Counted from the stretch's first letter, positions 52,260 through 61,631 are shown. The stretch: DNA of 64,000 nt from Paenibacillus agaridevorans (GCF_003112455.1 NZ_BDQX01000047.1:1-64000), one strand, 5' to 3'. Made by a program: numbers and translations. Notes: a model not told the origin generated them from the sequence alone.

Positions 52260-53447
52260 ATGAAAGATGGAGGAGTGAAGGCGGCGTTTGGAAAAGTAAA
52301 GATAACGCCAGAGGAGCCGGCACCGCTGCAAGGTTATGATCCTGGTTTATACATTGCGAATCCTGACAAAGACATATTGGATGAATTGTATGCGCGGGTT
52401 TTGATTTTAGACGATGGGATATCACGGCAAGTGATTGTTAGTGTCGACTGTTGTCTCACGAACGAAAAGGACTACCTGTCACCTAATCCTAATGGGCAAA
52501 TGGAGCCTTATCGTCAATTGCTCCAAACGTTCCCGGAAGGAACGAAGCGGTTATGGGCGGATGCCGCTCAAACAGAGGAATTTACCGTATCCGTGCATGC
52601 AACGCATACCCATAGCGCCCCCGAGTATTTTAGCGAGAAGTATACTTCTCGAATCGCAGCAATGATTGCAGAAACGGCCGAAAGGCTGCAGGACGTACAA
52701 ATTCGTGCGGCTGCCGGACAATGCAGCGTATCGGTAAATCGTAGACCTCATCTGCAGCATAACGATACATTGCCCATTGATCATTCGCTCCATCTCATTA
52801 TGATTGAGTCGATAGACGGCGAGTCTTTGGGGGCAATCGTCAACTGTGCGGTTCATCCAACCTTGCTGGCCAATCCGTTTAATCGGGTTTCCAGCGAATT
52901 TGTCGGACTGGCGATGAGTGAGTACGAATCGACGTTTAAAGAAGGTTTTGTTTCGTTGTTCATTCAAGGATTTTCTGGAAATGTAGGCCCGAGGGACCAT
53001 TACCGGACAGAAACAGAAGATACGTATCCTTGGGTGCTCGAGATGGCTCAAGTGTTGCATCGGGATATTGCTCACGTAGCGAAAGACCTGCAGCCGATGG
53101 GCATACTTCCGATGAAAGCGGCAGAGAAGCAAGTTACGCTTCCAACGCGTCAAGGATATTTTATGCCAACGATCGACGTGACGCTGCAAGGCTTCCGAAT
53201 CGGGGATTTGCTGCTGCTTGCCGTATCTTGCGAGGTTTTTAATGGGTATGAGAGGTTGATTAAACCGTATTCCCCAGCGTCGTTTACCTTGATGTCCGGA
53301 CTTGCAAATGGATGCCATGGGTATCTTCCAACTGTAGAGGCGTTCCGTGATGGGCTGGGTGGATATGAAATGAATGTTACCCCTTTTGACGAAACCGTTT
53401 CTGATCTATTTGTTCGGGCTGCGGCAGAGCTAGTCGAGAGTTTATAA
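52260..53447 (+). CDS. Neutral/alkaline ceramidase-like hydrolase
   Basis: 395 residues with no signal peptide; GGGAGGG precedes the ATG. Short compared with true neutral ceramidases (about 650), covering mainly the N-terminal catalytic domain. KAAFGKVKITPEEPAPLQGY, VHATHTHSAPEYF (a zinc-ligand and catalytic motif), CAVHPTLL (second zinc histidine) and GFSGNVGPRD are the family signatures. Members in sugar loci of Paenibacillus are of unknown substrate and may act as amidases on acylated amino sugars. First gene of the operon with aminotransferase, dehydrogenase and two isomerase-like genes. Confidence 0.88.
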   Translation: MKDGGVKAAFGKVKITPEEPAPLQGYDPGLYIANPDKDILDELYARVLILDDGISRQVIVSVDCCLTNEKDYLSPNPNGQMEPYRQLLQTFPEGTKRLWADAAQTEEFTVSVHATHTHSAPEYFSEKYTSRIAAMIAETAERLQDVQIRAAAGQCSVSVNRRPHLQHNDTLPIDHSLHLIMIESIDGESLGAIVNCAVHPTLLANPFNRVSSEFVGLAMSEYESTFKEGFVSLFIQGFSGNVGPRDHYRTETEDTYPWVLEMAQVLHRDIAHVAKDLQPMGILPMKAAEKQVTLPTRQGYFMPTIDVTLQGFRIGDLLLLAVSCEVFNGYERLIKPYSPASFTLMSGLANGCHGYLPTVEAFRDGLGGYEMNVTPFDETVSDLFVRAAAELVESL

Positions 53448-53476
53448 AAAATAACGGTAGGAAAGTAGGGAACTCG

Positions 53477-54733
53477 ATGCAATTACATGATAATCATACT
53501 CCGGTACGTACGAAACCATGGGATTTCGGCTTAGTCAGCACGGCGGAAATTGGCGAGCTGGAAAAAGAGTATGTGCTGCGTGTCCTGGACAAAAAGAGAG
53601 TATTCCGATATAGCGGTAGTGATAACGAGCTTTCGGAAGCGTATCAATTGGAGAAATTGTACAGTGATCGGCTAGGCGTACAATATTGTCTAGGCGTTAA
53701 TGCCGGTACTTCGGCGCTTGTAGTTGCGTTGATTGGAGCAGGCATCGGACCGGGAGACGAAGTAATCGTACCGGCATACACCTACATTGCTACTGCGGCG
53801 GCCGTCTTAATTGCCCGCGCGGTTCCAGTTATTGTAGATGTAGATGACACGTTAACAATGGATCCGCAAGCGCTGGAGGCGGCCATTACCCCATATACAA
53901 AAGCGGTTATTCCCGTCCATATGCGAGGAGTTCCTTGCCAGATGGACGAAATTATGGCGGTCGCGACAAAGCATAAGCTTATTGTGATCGAAGATGTCGC
54001 ACAAGCAAATGGCGGTTCCTACAAAGGCAAGGCGCTCGGATCGATTGGCAATGCCGGCTGCTTTAGCTTTCAGCAATATAAACTGGTTACTGCGGGCGAA
54101 GGCGGCATGCTCGTTACCAATGATCCATCTATAAACGCGCGAGCTATGATTTATCATGATTCTGCTTTCGTGTACTGGGATATGAACAAAATGGCCGAAA
54201 CCGTTCCTTTTGCTGGCGAGAATTACAGACTTAGCGAGCTAAACGCGGCGCTTGCGCTTGCCCAATCCCAGCGGATCGATTCTCTTGTATCTCGACTTCA
54301 GAAGGTCAAGTCGGTCATTGTGGATGGGATCAAGGATATCGCGCAAATACAGCTGCAACGTATTCCGGATCCACAAGGCGATCTCTCTTACAGCTTGGTT
54401 TTCTACTTGGATACACTGGAGCAATCCGAACAATTTTCGAAGCTGTTGGTCAAAGAAGGCATTCCAAACGGCACGATTAACAACAATGGTTTTGCGGATC
54501 GGCATATTTTTAAAAATTGGAAATACGTAATGGAGAAGCAAGGGGCTTCGGAAAATGATACCCCTTGGAACTGTCAGAGCTACAAAGGCAATGTCCAATA
54601 TTCGCAAGATATGTGCCCGCAAACGATTGACTGGCTAAACCGTGCTATCGCGATAAATCTGCATCAAAATATGACGGATGAAGATTGTAACGATGTCATT
54701 GAAGCGATTCGTAAAGTTGCAGCCACCCTATAA
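53477..54733 (+). CDS. DegT/DnrJ/EryC1-family PLP-dependent sugar aminotransferase
   Basis: 418 residues. Binding of PLP is shown by NAGTSALVVALIGAGIGPGD, VIEDVAQANGGSYKGKALGS and the Schiff-base lysine K202 in SFQQYKLVTAGEGG. AGENYRLSELNAAL and NGFADRHIF are family features. These enzymes interconvert keto- and amino-sugars or cyclitols. The start ATG has GGAAAGTAGGG upstream and lies 29 bp after the ceramidase-like gene. Together with the next dehydrogenase gene the pair resembles oxidation-transamination units for amino sugars. Confidence 0.94.
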   Translation: MQLHDNHTPVRTKPWDFGLVSTAEIGELEKEYVLRVLDKKRVFRYSGSDNELSEAYQLEKLYSDRLGVQYCLGVNAGTSALVVALIGAGIGPGDEVIVPAYTYIATAAAVLIARAVPVIVDVDDTLTMDPQALEAAITPYTKAVIPVHMRGVPCQMDEIMAVATKHKLIVIEDVAQANGGSYKGKALGSIGNAGCFSFQQYKLVTAGEGGMLVTNDPSINARAMIYHDSAFVYWDMNKMAETVPFAGENYRLSELNAALALAQSQRIDSLVSRLQKVKSVIVDGIKDIAQIQLQRIPDPQGDLSYSLVFYLDTLEQSEQFSKLLVKEGIPNGTINNNGFADRHIFKNWKYVMEKQGASENDTPWNCQSYKGNVQYSQDMCPQTIDWLNRAIAINLHQNMTDEDCNDVIEAIRKVAATL

Positions 54734-54750
54734 GGAGTGAGTGAGCGAGG

Positions 54751-55953
54751 ATGAGTGAGATGCTGTCAGGCGGAACGGTGAAAAAGAAATTGCGCGTTGG
54801 CATGATTGGATACAAGTTTATGGGAAAAGCCCACAGCCACGCTTATCGCGACTTGCCTTTTTATTTCGATACCAAAGTCGAACCTGTGATGCAGGCGATT
54901 GCGGGACGCAATCAAGAGGGAGTGCAAGCGGCGGCGGAGAAGATGGGATGGGCTTCATATGAAACGGATTGGCGTCGTCTAATTGAAAGAGATGACATCG
55001 ATTTAATTGATATCGTTACACCGAACAACACGCATGCGGAAATTGTGATCGCGGCAGCAAATGCCGGCAAACATATTTTATGCGAGAAACCATTGGCGAT
55101 GAATGTCGAAGAGGCCGGGCGCATGTTGGAGGCGGTTAATAAAGCCGGAGTTGTGCATATGATCTGTCACAATTATCGTTTCGCTCCGGCCGTTCGATAT
55201 GCCAAACAGCTTATAGACAGTGGGAAGCTTGGACATATTTATCATTTTAGAGCTAGATATTTGCAGGATTGGATCATGGACCCCAACTTCCCGCTTGTCT
55301 GGCGGATGCGCAAGGATGTATGCGGATCCGGTACGCATGGAGATTTGATGGCTCATTCTATTGATTTGGCACGTTATCTAGTAGGCGAGATCAGCGAAGT
55401 GGCTGGAATGATGGATACCTTTATCAAGAAACGTCCTCTGGGAGAAATGAGCGGCGGTTTAAATGCCGAGATTCACGGGGATCAGATGGGTGATGTTGAT
55501 GTTGATGATGCTGTAGCGTTTCTGGGCCGCTTTGACAATGGGGCGTTCGGCGTCTTCGAAGCGACTCGTTTCGGCAAAGGGAACCGCAATACGAACCAGT
55601 TCGAGATTAATGGATCCAAGGGCTCTGTCCGTTGGGATATGCAGAGTATGAACGAATTGGAATTATATTTGGAAGATGATGAGCAAGGCAATCAAGGGTT
55701 CCGCACCATCACTTGTACGGAGGGAATCCATCCGTATGCGGGGGCCTACTGGCCTGCAGGTCATATTATCGGTTATGAGCATACTTTTATCAACCTTTTG
55801 CATGAGCTAACAAATGGTATTGCCGAAAATAGAAGTCCATCGCCTAATTTCGAGGATGGATATCGTAATCAACTGGTCCTGGAAGCAGTTGAAACTTCAT
55901 CTGTAAACAAAAGTTGGGTAAAAATACCGACAACAACTATTCTTACGCCATAG
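54751..55953 (+). CDS. Gfo/Idh/MocA-family sugar dehydrogenase
   Basis: 400 residues. NAD(P) Rossmann motif GMIGYKFMGKAHSHAY, catalytic EKP in LCEKPLAMN (K113), and the GDLMAHSIDLARYLVG box with D/H active-site residues. It acts on secondary alcohols of sugars or cyclitols. Unlike the protein at 19805 it retains EKP, so plain dehydrogenase activity is likely. AAGGAG and GCGAGG precede the ATG; the gap to the aminotransferase gene is 17 bp. Confidence 0.94.
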   Translation: MSEMLSGGTVKKKLRVGMIGYKFMGKAHSHAYRDLPFYFDTKVEPVMQAIAGRNQEGVQAAAEKMGWASYETDWRRLIERDDIDLIDIVTPNNTHAEIVIAAANAGKHILCEKPLAMNVEEAGRMLEAVNKAGVVHMICHNYRFAPAVRYAKQLIDSGKLGHIYHFRARYLQDWIMDPNFPLVWRMRKDVCGSGTHGDLMAHSIDLARYLVGEISEVAGMMDTFIKKRPLGEMSGGLNAEIHGDQMGDVDVDDAVAFLGRFDNGAFGVFEATRFGKGNRNTNQFEINGSKGSVRWDMQSMNELELYLEDDEQGNQGFRTITCTEGIHPYAGAYWPAGHIIGYEHTFINLLHELTNGIAENRSPSPNFEDGYRNQLVLEAVETSSVNKSWVKIPTTTILTP

Positions 55954-55992
55954 AACGGTTAATAGCCGTTTTCACTTGAGAGGAGCTTGACT

Positions 55993-57018
55993 ATGTATCG
56001 ATTTTCATTTGGACCTTGGAATATTCATGAGGGGGCAGATCCGTTTGGTCCCGCGGTTCGTCAATCCTATGATTTTCAACAGAAACTAGCCGTTTATCGC
56101 GAGCTTGGATTCGAAGGCATCCAATTCCACGATGATGATATTGTACCGGATATTGAACAGAAATCTTATGCGGAAATCATGAAGGAAGCCGGTGCCGTAC
56201 GTCGTCGTTTAGATGAGCTTGGATTGGTTGCGGAAATTGTTGCTCCACGTCTATGGGAAAGCGAGCGAACGATTGATGGCGCATTTACTTCCAATGATGC
56301 GAAGGAGCGCGCCTACGCAATCGAACGTTCCAAACAAGCTGTCGATATTGCGCGAGAGATGGGAACGAACAACTTCGTGTTATGGCTGGCTAGAGAGGGC
56401 ACCTATATTCGTGAAGCCAAAAATCCGGTTGATTCGGTTAATTACATTGTAGATGCCATGAATCAACTGCTCGAATATGACAGCAATATCCGAATTCTAA
56501 TTGAACCGAAACCAAATGAGCCAATGGATCATGCGTACATACCGACTATTGGACACACATTAGCGCTTGCTTATCGGACGATAGATCCGAAGCGAGTGGG
56601 CGGGTTAATTGAAACGGCACATTGCATACTGGCAGGTCTTGACCCATCGGATGAAATGGGCTACGCGCTCTCCTTTGACAAGCTGTGGAGCGTACATCTT
56701 AATGACCAGAACGGGCTGAAATACGATCAGGATAAGTCATTCGGTTCTGATAATTTACGTCGTGCATTTAATCAAGTGCGTGTGCTTGAAGAGAATGGAT
56801 ATGGCAAAAACGGCGAGTTTGTCGGCTTGGATGTAAAGGTCATGAGGACGCAGCCTCGCGACATTTCGTATAAACACTTGGAAAATAGCAAAAAAATGTT
56901 TTTGCATCTCGTTGATAAGGTGCGTACTTACGACAAAGAAGCAGAGCGTCAGTTTATTGCGGCGCGTGATTATGAAGGACTGGATTTGCATGTTTTAGAA
57001 CATTTAATGGGGAGATGA
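55993..57018 (+). CDS. Xylose-isomerase-like TIM-barrel protein
   Basis: 341 residues from the ATG at 55993 (AGGAG 7 bp upstream). FSFGPWNIHEGADPFGPAVR, GFEGIQFHDDDIVPD, ILIEPKPNEP, LIETAHCILAG, SVHLNDQNGLKYDQDKSFGS and EFVGLDVKVMRTQP retain the metal-binding E, D and H residues of the xylose isomerase fold. The substrate cannot be assigned; it may isomerise or epimerise a keto sugar made by the dehydrogenase. It ends overlapping the next gene by 4 bp. Confidence 0.9.
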   Translation: MYRFSFGPWNIHEGADPFGPAVRQSYDFQQKLAVYRELGFEGIQFHDDDIVPDIEQKSYAEIMKEAGAVRRRLDELGLVAEIVAPRLWESERTIDGAFTSNDAKERAYAIERSKQAVDIAREMGTNNFVLWLAREGTYIREAKNPVDSVNYIVDAMNQLLEYDSNIRILIEPKPNEPMDHAYIPTIGHTLALAYRTIDPKRVGGLIETAHCILAGLDPSDEMGYALSFDKLWSVHLNDQNGLKYDQDKSFGSDNLRRAFNQVRVLEENGYGKNGEFVGLDVKVMRTQPRDISYKHLENSKKMFLHLVDKVRTYDKEAERQFIAARDYEGLDLHVLEHLMGR

Positions 57019-57881
57019 ATGTCTTGAGCGCTTTTAAAGGTAAAGTAGCCGTCCATGGCATTACTTGGGGCGACAAATTCGAAAAAAGCTTTGAGGAAGC
57101 AGCTCTGTTAGGTTACAAGGCCATCGAGCCGTGGCCCTCCTTTGTGTTAGGGTTTGAAAACCGCGAGAGCGAACTGCAGCAATTGCTCGATCGATACGGT
57201 CTTACCCTTGCCGGAGTATACGGAGGAGCTTCGGGCGAAGCGGGGCGTTGTTTGGCTGATCCGGCAAAGCAACAGAGTATCATTGACTTTAACGTTCGGC
57301 TAGCCAAAATAATAGCCAAATGCGGAGCTGGACATATCGTGTTCGGTCCAGGGGCCCCTCGTAAAGGAGCTATGACGCCGGAACAATTAAAGCAGGCGGC
57401 CATTACAATTAACGAATCCGCAAAACGAACGTTGGAATTTGGTGTTAAGTCGTGCGTGCATCCTCATTTGTGGACGGAGATTCAAGATGAGAATGAGCTC
57501 GATGATTTGCTTGCGTTATGCGATACCGAAGTGTTCTTTGCACCTGATACGGCACATTTATCGGGGGCTGGCATGGATGTACCCAGCGTGATTCGTCGGC
57601 ATAAGGAGCGGGTCGCTTATGTGCATCTTAAGGATCTTGCGCCGAAAGATGCAAGCAGCCAAGCCACTACCATGTCGATGGGCAATGAAGCATTAACCGA
57701 TTTTTGCGAGCTTGGTACGGGGGTGATCGACTTCCCGCCTATTATCGACGCATTAAATGAAATTGGCTATGATGGATGGCTGACTGTCGAAATCGACTAT
57801 TCTGTGCATACGCCTCTACGCAGCTTGGAAATATGCCGCGATTTTGTTGAGCAAGAGCTTAAGATTCCGGTGAGAAGCTGA
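57015..57881 (+). CDS. Sugar phosphate isomerase/epimerase-family TIM-barrel protein
   Basis: 288 residues. VAVHGITWGDKFEKSFEEAA, KAIEPWPSF, FGPGAPRKGAMTPEQ, VHPHLWTEI, FFAPDTAHLSGAG, VAYVHLKDL and WLTVEIDYS supply the E, D, H and E metal ligands of AP-endonuclease-2/IolE-type barrels. These catalyse isomerisation, dehydration or 3-keto-glycoside elimination. The ATG at 57015 overlaps the previous stop (ATGA); a TTG at 57024 has the better-placed GGGAG. Last gene of the operon. Confidence 0.92.
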   Translation: MNVLSAFKGKVAVHGITWGDKFEKSFEEAALLGYKAIEPWPSFVLGFENRESELQQLLDRYGLTLAGVYGGASGEAGRCLADPAKQQSIIDFNVRLAKIIAKCGAGHIVFGPGAPRKGAMTPEQLKQAAITINESAKRTLEFGVKSCVHPHLWTEIQDENELDDLLALCDTEVFFAPDTAHLSGAGMDVPSVIRRHKERVAYVHLKDLAPKDASSQATTMSMGNEALTDFCELGTGVIDFPPIIDALNEIGYDGWLTVEIDYSVHTPLRSLEICRDFVEQELKIPVRS

Positions 57882-57902
57882 TTTCTGGATAAGAAAGAAG
57901 AA

Positions 57903-57927
57903 CAGCCACGGCTAATAGCCGTGGCTG
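57903..57927 (+). terminator. Terminator-like hairpin after the operon
   Basis: CAGCCACGGC/GCCGTGGCTG with loop TAATA, a perfect 10-bp stem. The tail GTTCTATG is not T-rich, so it may be an attenuating or stabilising hairpin. It sits 22 bp after the last stop. Confidence 0.72.
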
Positions 57928-57973
57928 GTTCTATGCCGATAGAAGCCGCACATTTCACGCTACTATGCCGATA

Positions 57974-57998
57974 ACATAATTCATCAAGTGGATTATAT
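57974..57998. promoter_or_regulatory. Degenerate ROK-type operator O3
   Basis: ACATAATTCA, spacer TCAAG, TGGATTATAT: 8 of 10 arm positions pair. It resembles O1 and O2 but is weaker, and lies about 90 bp upstream of the promoter at 58065, mirroring the spacing of O1 to O2. Confidence 0.55.
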
Positions 57999-58064
57999 GG
58001 TCGATTTACTTTGGGTAAAGGTAATTGGTTAGTCGGAAATGATTGAATGAATTTTTTTAATGTA

Positions 58065-58112
58065 TTTACAATAAGGATTTTAAGTTATATAATTTAATAA
58101 GTAAAATATATA
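58065..58112 (+). promoter_or_regulatory. Promoter with overlapping ROK-type operator O4
   Basis: TTTACA (58065-58070), 17 bp, TATAAT (58088-58093). TATATAATTTA, ATAAG, TAAAATATATA (58086-58112; 10 of 11 arm positions) covers the -10 box exactly as O2 does at 52199. It drives the ROK gene after a leader of about 140 nt, giving autoregulation. Confidence 0.82.
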
Positions 58113-58242
58113 AGAGCAAAACAGCCATTCAAGCGGAGACAACATGATCATTCAGTCAAAAGCCTTACCCTGTAAGCACAGCGAATACTTATGATAGAAT
58201 GGGTAGGTGATTTTATTATTGCGTGTGAGAGGATAGTTTAGG

Positions 58243-59367
58243 ATGAAATTGAATCCATTGGAAAATCAAATTCTGAAGGCTATACAGAAATGCGAAGGAG
58301 TCTCCCGTAAAGCGTTAGCGGAAATGACAGGCCTTTCGCAAGCGACAATTACTAATATTACAAAAATGCTCCTCGAGCATCATTACGTTGTCGAAGGCGA
58401 TCGTGTTGGCAATGGGATGGGAAGAAAAGAAGTATTGCTGTACTTAAATCCCGAGAAGTTCCGGTTTTTGGGAATTGATATTGGGGGATACCGAATCCGC
58501 TTTGCATTGGCGGATAACCTCATGAGAATTACGCATGAGCGGGAGTACTTGGTAGATGAGTTTGACGGAGAAGCGGATGTCATAGAGCGTGTGCTGGAGA
58601 AAATTGAACAATTTTTGTCCGAGTCGGAATTGAATCCGGATGACCTTGATGGCATAGGGATCGGTGTTACGGGTATCGTGGATAGGAGTATGCAGCGGAT
58701 ATTGAATATTCCAAACCTCAATGCTTGGGGAGAACTGGATATTGTATCCAGGCTGAACCGGCGGTTTGATTGTCCCGTTTATTTGGACGAAAGCGGCCGA
58801 ACGATGGCTCTAGCCGAGAAAATAGAAGGTAAAGCCAAAGATGTCGAGGATTTTATCAACGTTCACGTTGCTTACGGTATAGTGGCCGGCATATTTATTA
58901 ATGGGCAATTGCTTAGAGGCGCTAATAATGTAGGCGGGTTGCTTGGACATATTACCGCAGATGAAGAAGCTGGTCGATGTTCGTGTGGCAATTATGGATG
59001 TTTGGAAAATATTGTGACTTATCCGATGATCGAGGATGCTTATAAGCGCCAAGGCGGCCAACTCGAATCCATTGCAGAAGCTTATCGAATAAATGATAAA
59101 ATCGCATTTGATGTCTGTATTGCGTCAGGCAAAGCGATCGGTATCGCTTTAAGCAACGTTATTAATTTGTTTAATCCGCAAGTGATTTATTTGGGAGGCC
59201 CCGTTTTTGAACATTTGCCTATCATTTTCGAAGAAACAAAACGTACGATCTTGCTTAGAGCAAATCGTTATGCTGCGGTAGATATGCAACTGGAACATAG
59301 CTCGTTCGGGGATAAGCAGGGGATGATCGGAGCCTTGACGCTGGTTCGAAATTCGTTGATTGGATGA
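58243..59367 (+). CDS. ROK-family transcriptional regulator (NagC/XylR type)
   Basis: 374 residues. An N-terminal winged helix-turn-helix (SRKALAEMTGLSQATITNIT) is followed by a sugar-kinase-like domain: GIDIGGYRIRFAL (nucleotide/sugar motif) and the zinc motif CSCGNYGCLENI, typical of ROK repressors rather than kinases only. GAGAGGA precedes the ATG at 58243. It is expected to bind the AT-rich palindromes at 52085, 52199 and 58086 and release them on binding a sugar, perhaps an amino sugar as NagC does. The following GH gene starts 28 bp later. Confidence 0.93.
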   Translation: MKLNPLENQILKAIQKCEGVSRKALAEMTGLSQATITNITKMLLEHHYVVEGDRVGNGMGRKEVLLYLNPEKFRFLGIDIGGYRIRFALADNLMRITHEREYLVDEFDGEADVIERVLEKIEQFLSESELNPDDLDGIGIGVTGIVDRSMQRILNIPNLNAWGELDIVSRLNRRFDCPVYLDESGRTMALAEKIEGKAKDVEDFINVHVAYGIVAGIFINGQLLRGANNVGGLLGHITADEEAGRCSCGNYGCLENIVTYPMIEDAYKRQGGQLESIAEAYRINDKIAFDVCIASGKAIGIALSNVINLFNPQVIYLGGPVFEHLPIIFEETKRTILLRANRYAAVDMQLEHSSFGDKQGMIGALTLVRNSLIG

Positions 59368-59395
59368 CTGAGCACAAAAGATGAGGGGGCGGAAG

Positions 59396-61540
59396 ATGGA
59401 GCGAAATTACGATTTTCGCAAGCGGCTGGAAGTGGTTCATAAGCCGAATCGCCGTGATTCCAGCGTCCGCGCCGAAGCGGGCGAGCTGGAAATTTCGGAA
59501 GACTGGCGCATCGTTATCGATGAGGCGGCCAGTCCGCTGCTGGTTCATACGGCCAAGGATTTGCAGGACTACCTGTTTACAAGCATGAACGTTTCCGTTC
59601 GTTTGTTGCGGGTAAAGGATATTGCGGAAACGCTAGCCTTGCAAGAGCGTGTAATCGTACTGGCGACGAGCGAGCAATTGCCAGCGATGGGCGATAAGCT
59701 TGAGAAGCCGCGAAGTTACCGAATCGTTGCTCAGCAAAGTCGTATCATTGTATGCGGTTACAATGAACGCGGGGCAGCGCAGGGGAGCTATTTTCTTGAG
59801 GATCAGATGAATTTGCGCGAAGCGCCGGTGCTGGCTTGCTCGGATGTTACTCGCGAACCGCTGTTCTCGCCGCGTATGGCCCATTCTGGCTGGGGGCTGG
59901 ATCGTTATCCCGATTCTCATCTGAATGCGCTTGCACATGCGGGGATCGACGCGATTATGGTGTTTGTAAAGGACGTTGACGAAACGCCGGAAGGTTATCA
60001 GGATTTCAACTATTTGGTCGATCGCGCTGAGCTCTATGGACTGGATGTCTATGTTTACAGCTATTTGATCAGCCGCCTCCATCCGGATGATCCGGATGCG
60101 AAACAATATTACGAAAGCACCTATGGACGGGTGTTCAAGGCGTGCCCAAGGTTCAAAGGAGTTATTCTCGTCGGGGAATCATGCGAATTCCCGAGCAAGG
60201 ATACAAATACGACGGGCAAGCTGCGGCTTGATTGGCCAGCCGATCAACCGCAAACGAAGCCGAGTCCAGGTTGGTGGCCGTGTCAAGACTTTCCGCAGTG
60301 GCTGAACCTGTTGTCGGGAACGATTCGCGCGCATAACCCGGACACGGACATCGTATTTTGGACGTACAACTGGGGTTGGGCGCCGGAGGAAGATCGCCTG
60401 AAGCTTATCCGCGCGCTGCCGGAAAATATTACGCTGCAAGTGACGTTCGAGATGTTCGAGCAAATACGCAATGAGCATGTAACTCACGTTTGCGTAGACT
60501 ATACGCTTTCAAACGTCGGGCCTGGCGCGTATTTTAGCAGCGAGGCGGAAGTGGCTCGCGAACGCGGCATTAAGCTGCATGCAATGAGCAATACGGGCGG
60601 GCTCACTTGGGATTTCGGCGTCATTCCTTACGAGCCGTTTCCGGGGCAGTGGAACAAGAGACATGAGGCATTAAAGAAAGCCAACCAAGACTGGGGCTTA
60701 AGCGGCCTAATGGAATCCCATCATTTCGGCTGGTGGCCGTCTTTTGTTAGCGAGATCGCAAAGTGGGCTTACTGGAGCCCGAGCCCTTCGTATGAGGAAG
60801 CGCTCGCGATGATAGCCAAGCGGGACTTCGGCGAAGCGGCTGCGCCTCTTGCAGTGGAAGCTTGGAACGCATGGAGCGAAGCGATCACCCATTATATCCC
60901 GACAAACGAAGACCAGTACGGACCGTTTCGCGTCGGGCCGTCTTATCCACTCGTTTTCCGCAATGCTATGTTTAAAAAAGCGGTGCAAATGCCGGCCGTC
61001 AAACATGCGATGTTCGGCAACGAAATCGTATTGACGGATTACGATCCGCTAGAAGATCCGCGGCAATCGCTTGGCGTAACCCGCATCGACGTGGAAATCA
61101 GGAGCCTCGAGCGGATGCTTGAGCTAATGGAGACCGGTAACGAGTTGTTGGAAGAAGCGCTAAAAAGGACTCCGGATAGAAAAAGAGAAGACGGCGTGAG
61201 AATGCTTGGTCTAGGGCAGTTTATTGCCAGGTCGATTAAGACGACGATCCATGTCAAGCAGTGGTGGAAGCTGAAACGACAGCTATTGAGCGAAGGGGAT
61301 ACCGGTAAAGCATTGGCATTGATGGAGCGGATGGAGGAGTTGGCCCGCCGTGAAATCGCAAATGCGGAGGCTACGATCCCGCTGGTGGAAGCCGATTCGC
61401 GGCTTGGCTGGGAACCGAGCATGGAGTATATGACGGACACTGCGCATTTGCGCTGGAAAATGAAGCAAGTGCAGAGCGTGCTGGATAACGAATTTGCGCA
61501 ATACCGCAAGTCGCTTGCGCTAACGGATAGCATGCAATAA
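59396..61540 (+). CDS. GH20-fold glycoside-hydrolase-like protein
   Basis: 714 residues from the ATG at 59396 (GAGGGGGCGG upstream; an in-frame ATG at 59381 is less likely). The N-terminal 130 residues look like the GH20/GH67 zincin-like accessory domain (LVHTAKDLQDYLFTSMNVSV, GAAQGSYFLEDQM). A TIM barrel follows (RMAHSGWGLDRYPDSHLNAL, GIDAIMVFVKDVDETPEGYQ, GVILVGESCEFPSKD, IVFWTYNWGWAPEE, ESHHFGWWPSFVSE). A helical C-terminus of about 180 residues ends it. Strong aromatic patches suggest an oligosaccharide cleft. GESCEF and VDET are candidate acid sites, but I cannot assign the family or activity. Cytoplasmic. Confidence 0.84.
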   Translation: MERNYDFRKRLEVVHKPNRRDSSVRAEAGELEISEDWRIVIDEAASPLLVHTAKDLQDYLFTSMNVSVRLLRVKDIAETLALQERVIVLATSEQLPAMGDKLEKPRSYRIVAQQSRIIVCGYNERGAAQGSYFLEDQMNLREAPVLACSDVTREPLFSPRMAHSGWGLDRYPDSHLNALAHAGIDAIMVFVKDVDETPEGYQDFNYLVDRAELYGLDVYVYSYLISRLHPDDPDAKQYYESTYGRVFKACPRFKGVILVGESCEFPSKDTNTTGKLRLDWPADQPQTKPSPGWWPCQDFPQWLNLLSGTIRAHNPDTDIVFWTYNWGWAPEEDRLKLIRALPENITLQVTFEMFEQIRNEHVTHVCVDYTLSNVGPGAYFSSEAEVARERGIKLHAMSNTGGLTWDFGVIPYEPFPGQWNKRHEALKKANQDWGLSGLMESHHFGWWPSFVSEIAKWAYWSPSPSYEEALAMIAKRDFGEAAAPLAVEAWNAWSEAITHYIPTNEDQYGPFRVGPSYPLVFRNAMFKKAVQMPAVKHAMFGNEIVLTDYDPLEDPRQSLGVTRIDVEIRSLERMLELMETGNELLEEALKRTPDRKREDGVRMLGLGQFIARSIKTTIHVKQWWKLKRQLLSEGDTGKALALMERMEELARREIANAEATIPLVEADSRLGWEPSMEYMTDTAHLRWKMKQVQSVLDNEFAQYRKSLALTDSMQ

Positions 61541-61631
61541 AGAGTTTCTGCACCATGGGAAGCGGATGGGAGCCAACTTTTGCTGTTTGCGCAAACGTTG
61601 TCTCAAATCGAAAAAAGGAGTGGGAGATGCC

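Noticed and set aside
55953-55975. AACGG/CCGTT hairpin after the Gfo/Idh gene as a terminator
   Set aside because: Five-base-pair stem with little T-tail inside a tightly spaced operon; unlikely to stop transcription.
58165-58180. TGTAAGCACAGCGA upstream of the ROK gene as a further cre box
   Set aside because: The CG core is missing and the match to the boxes at 21046 and 29739 is poor.
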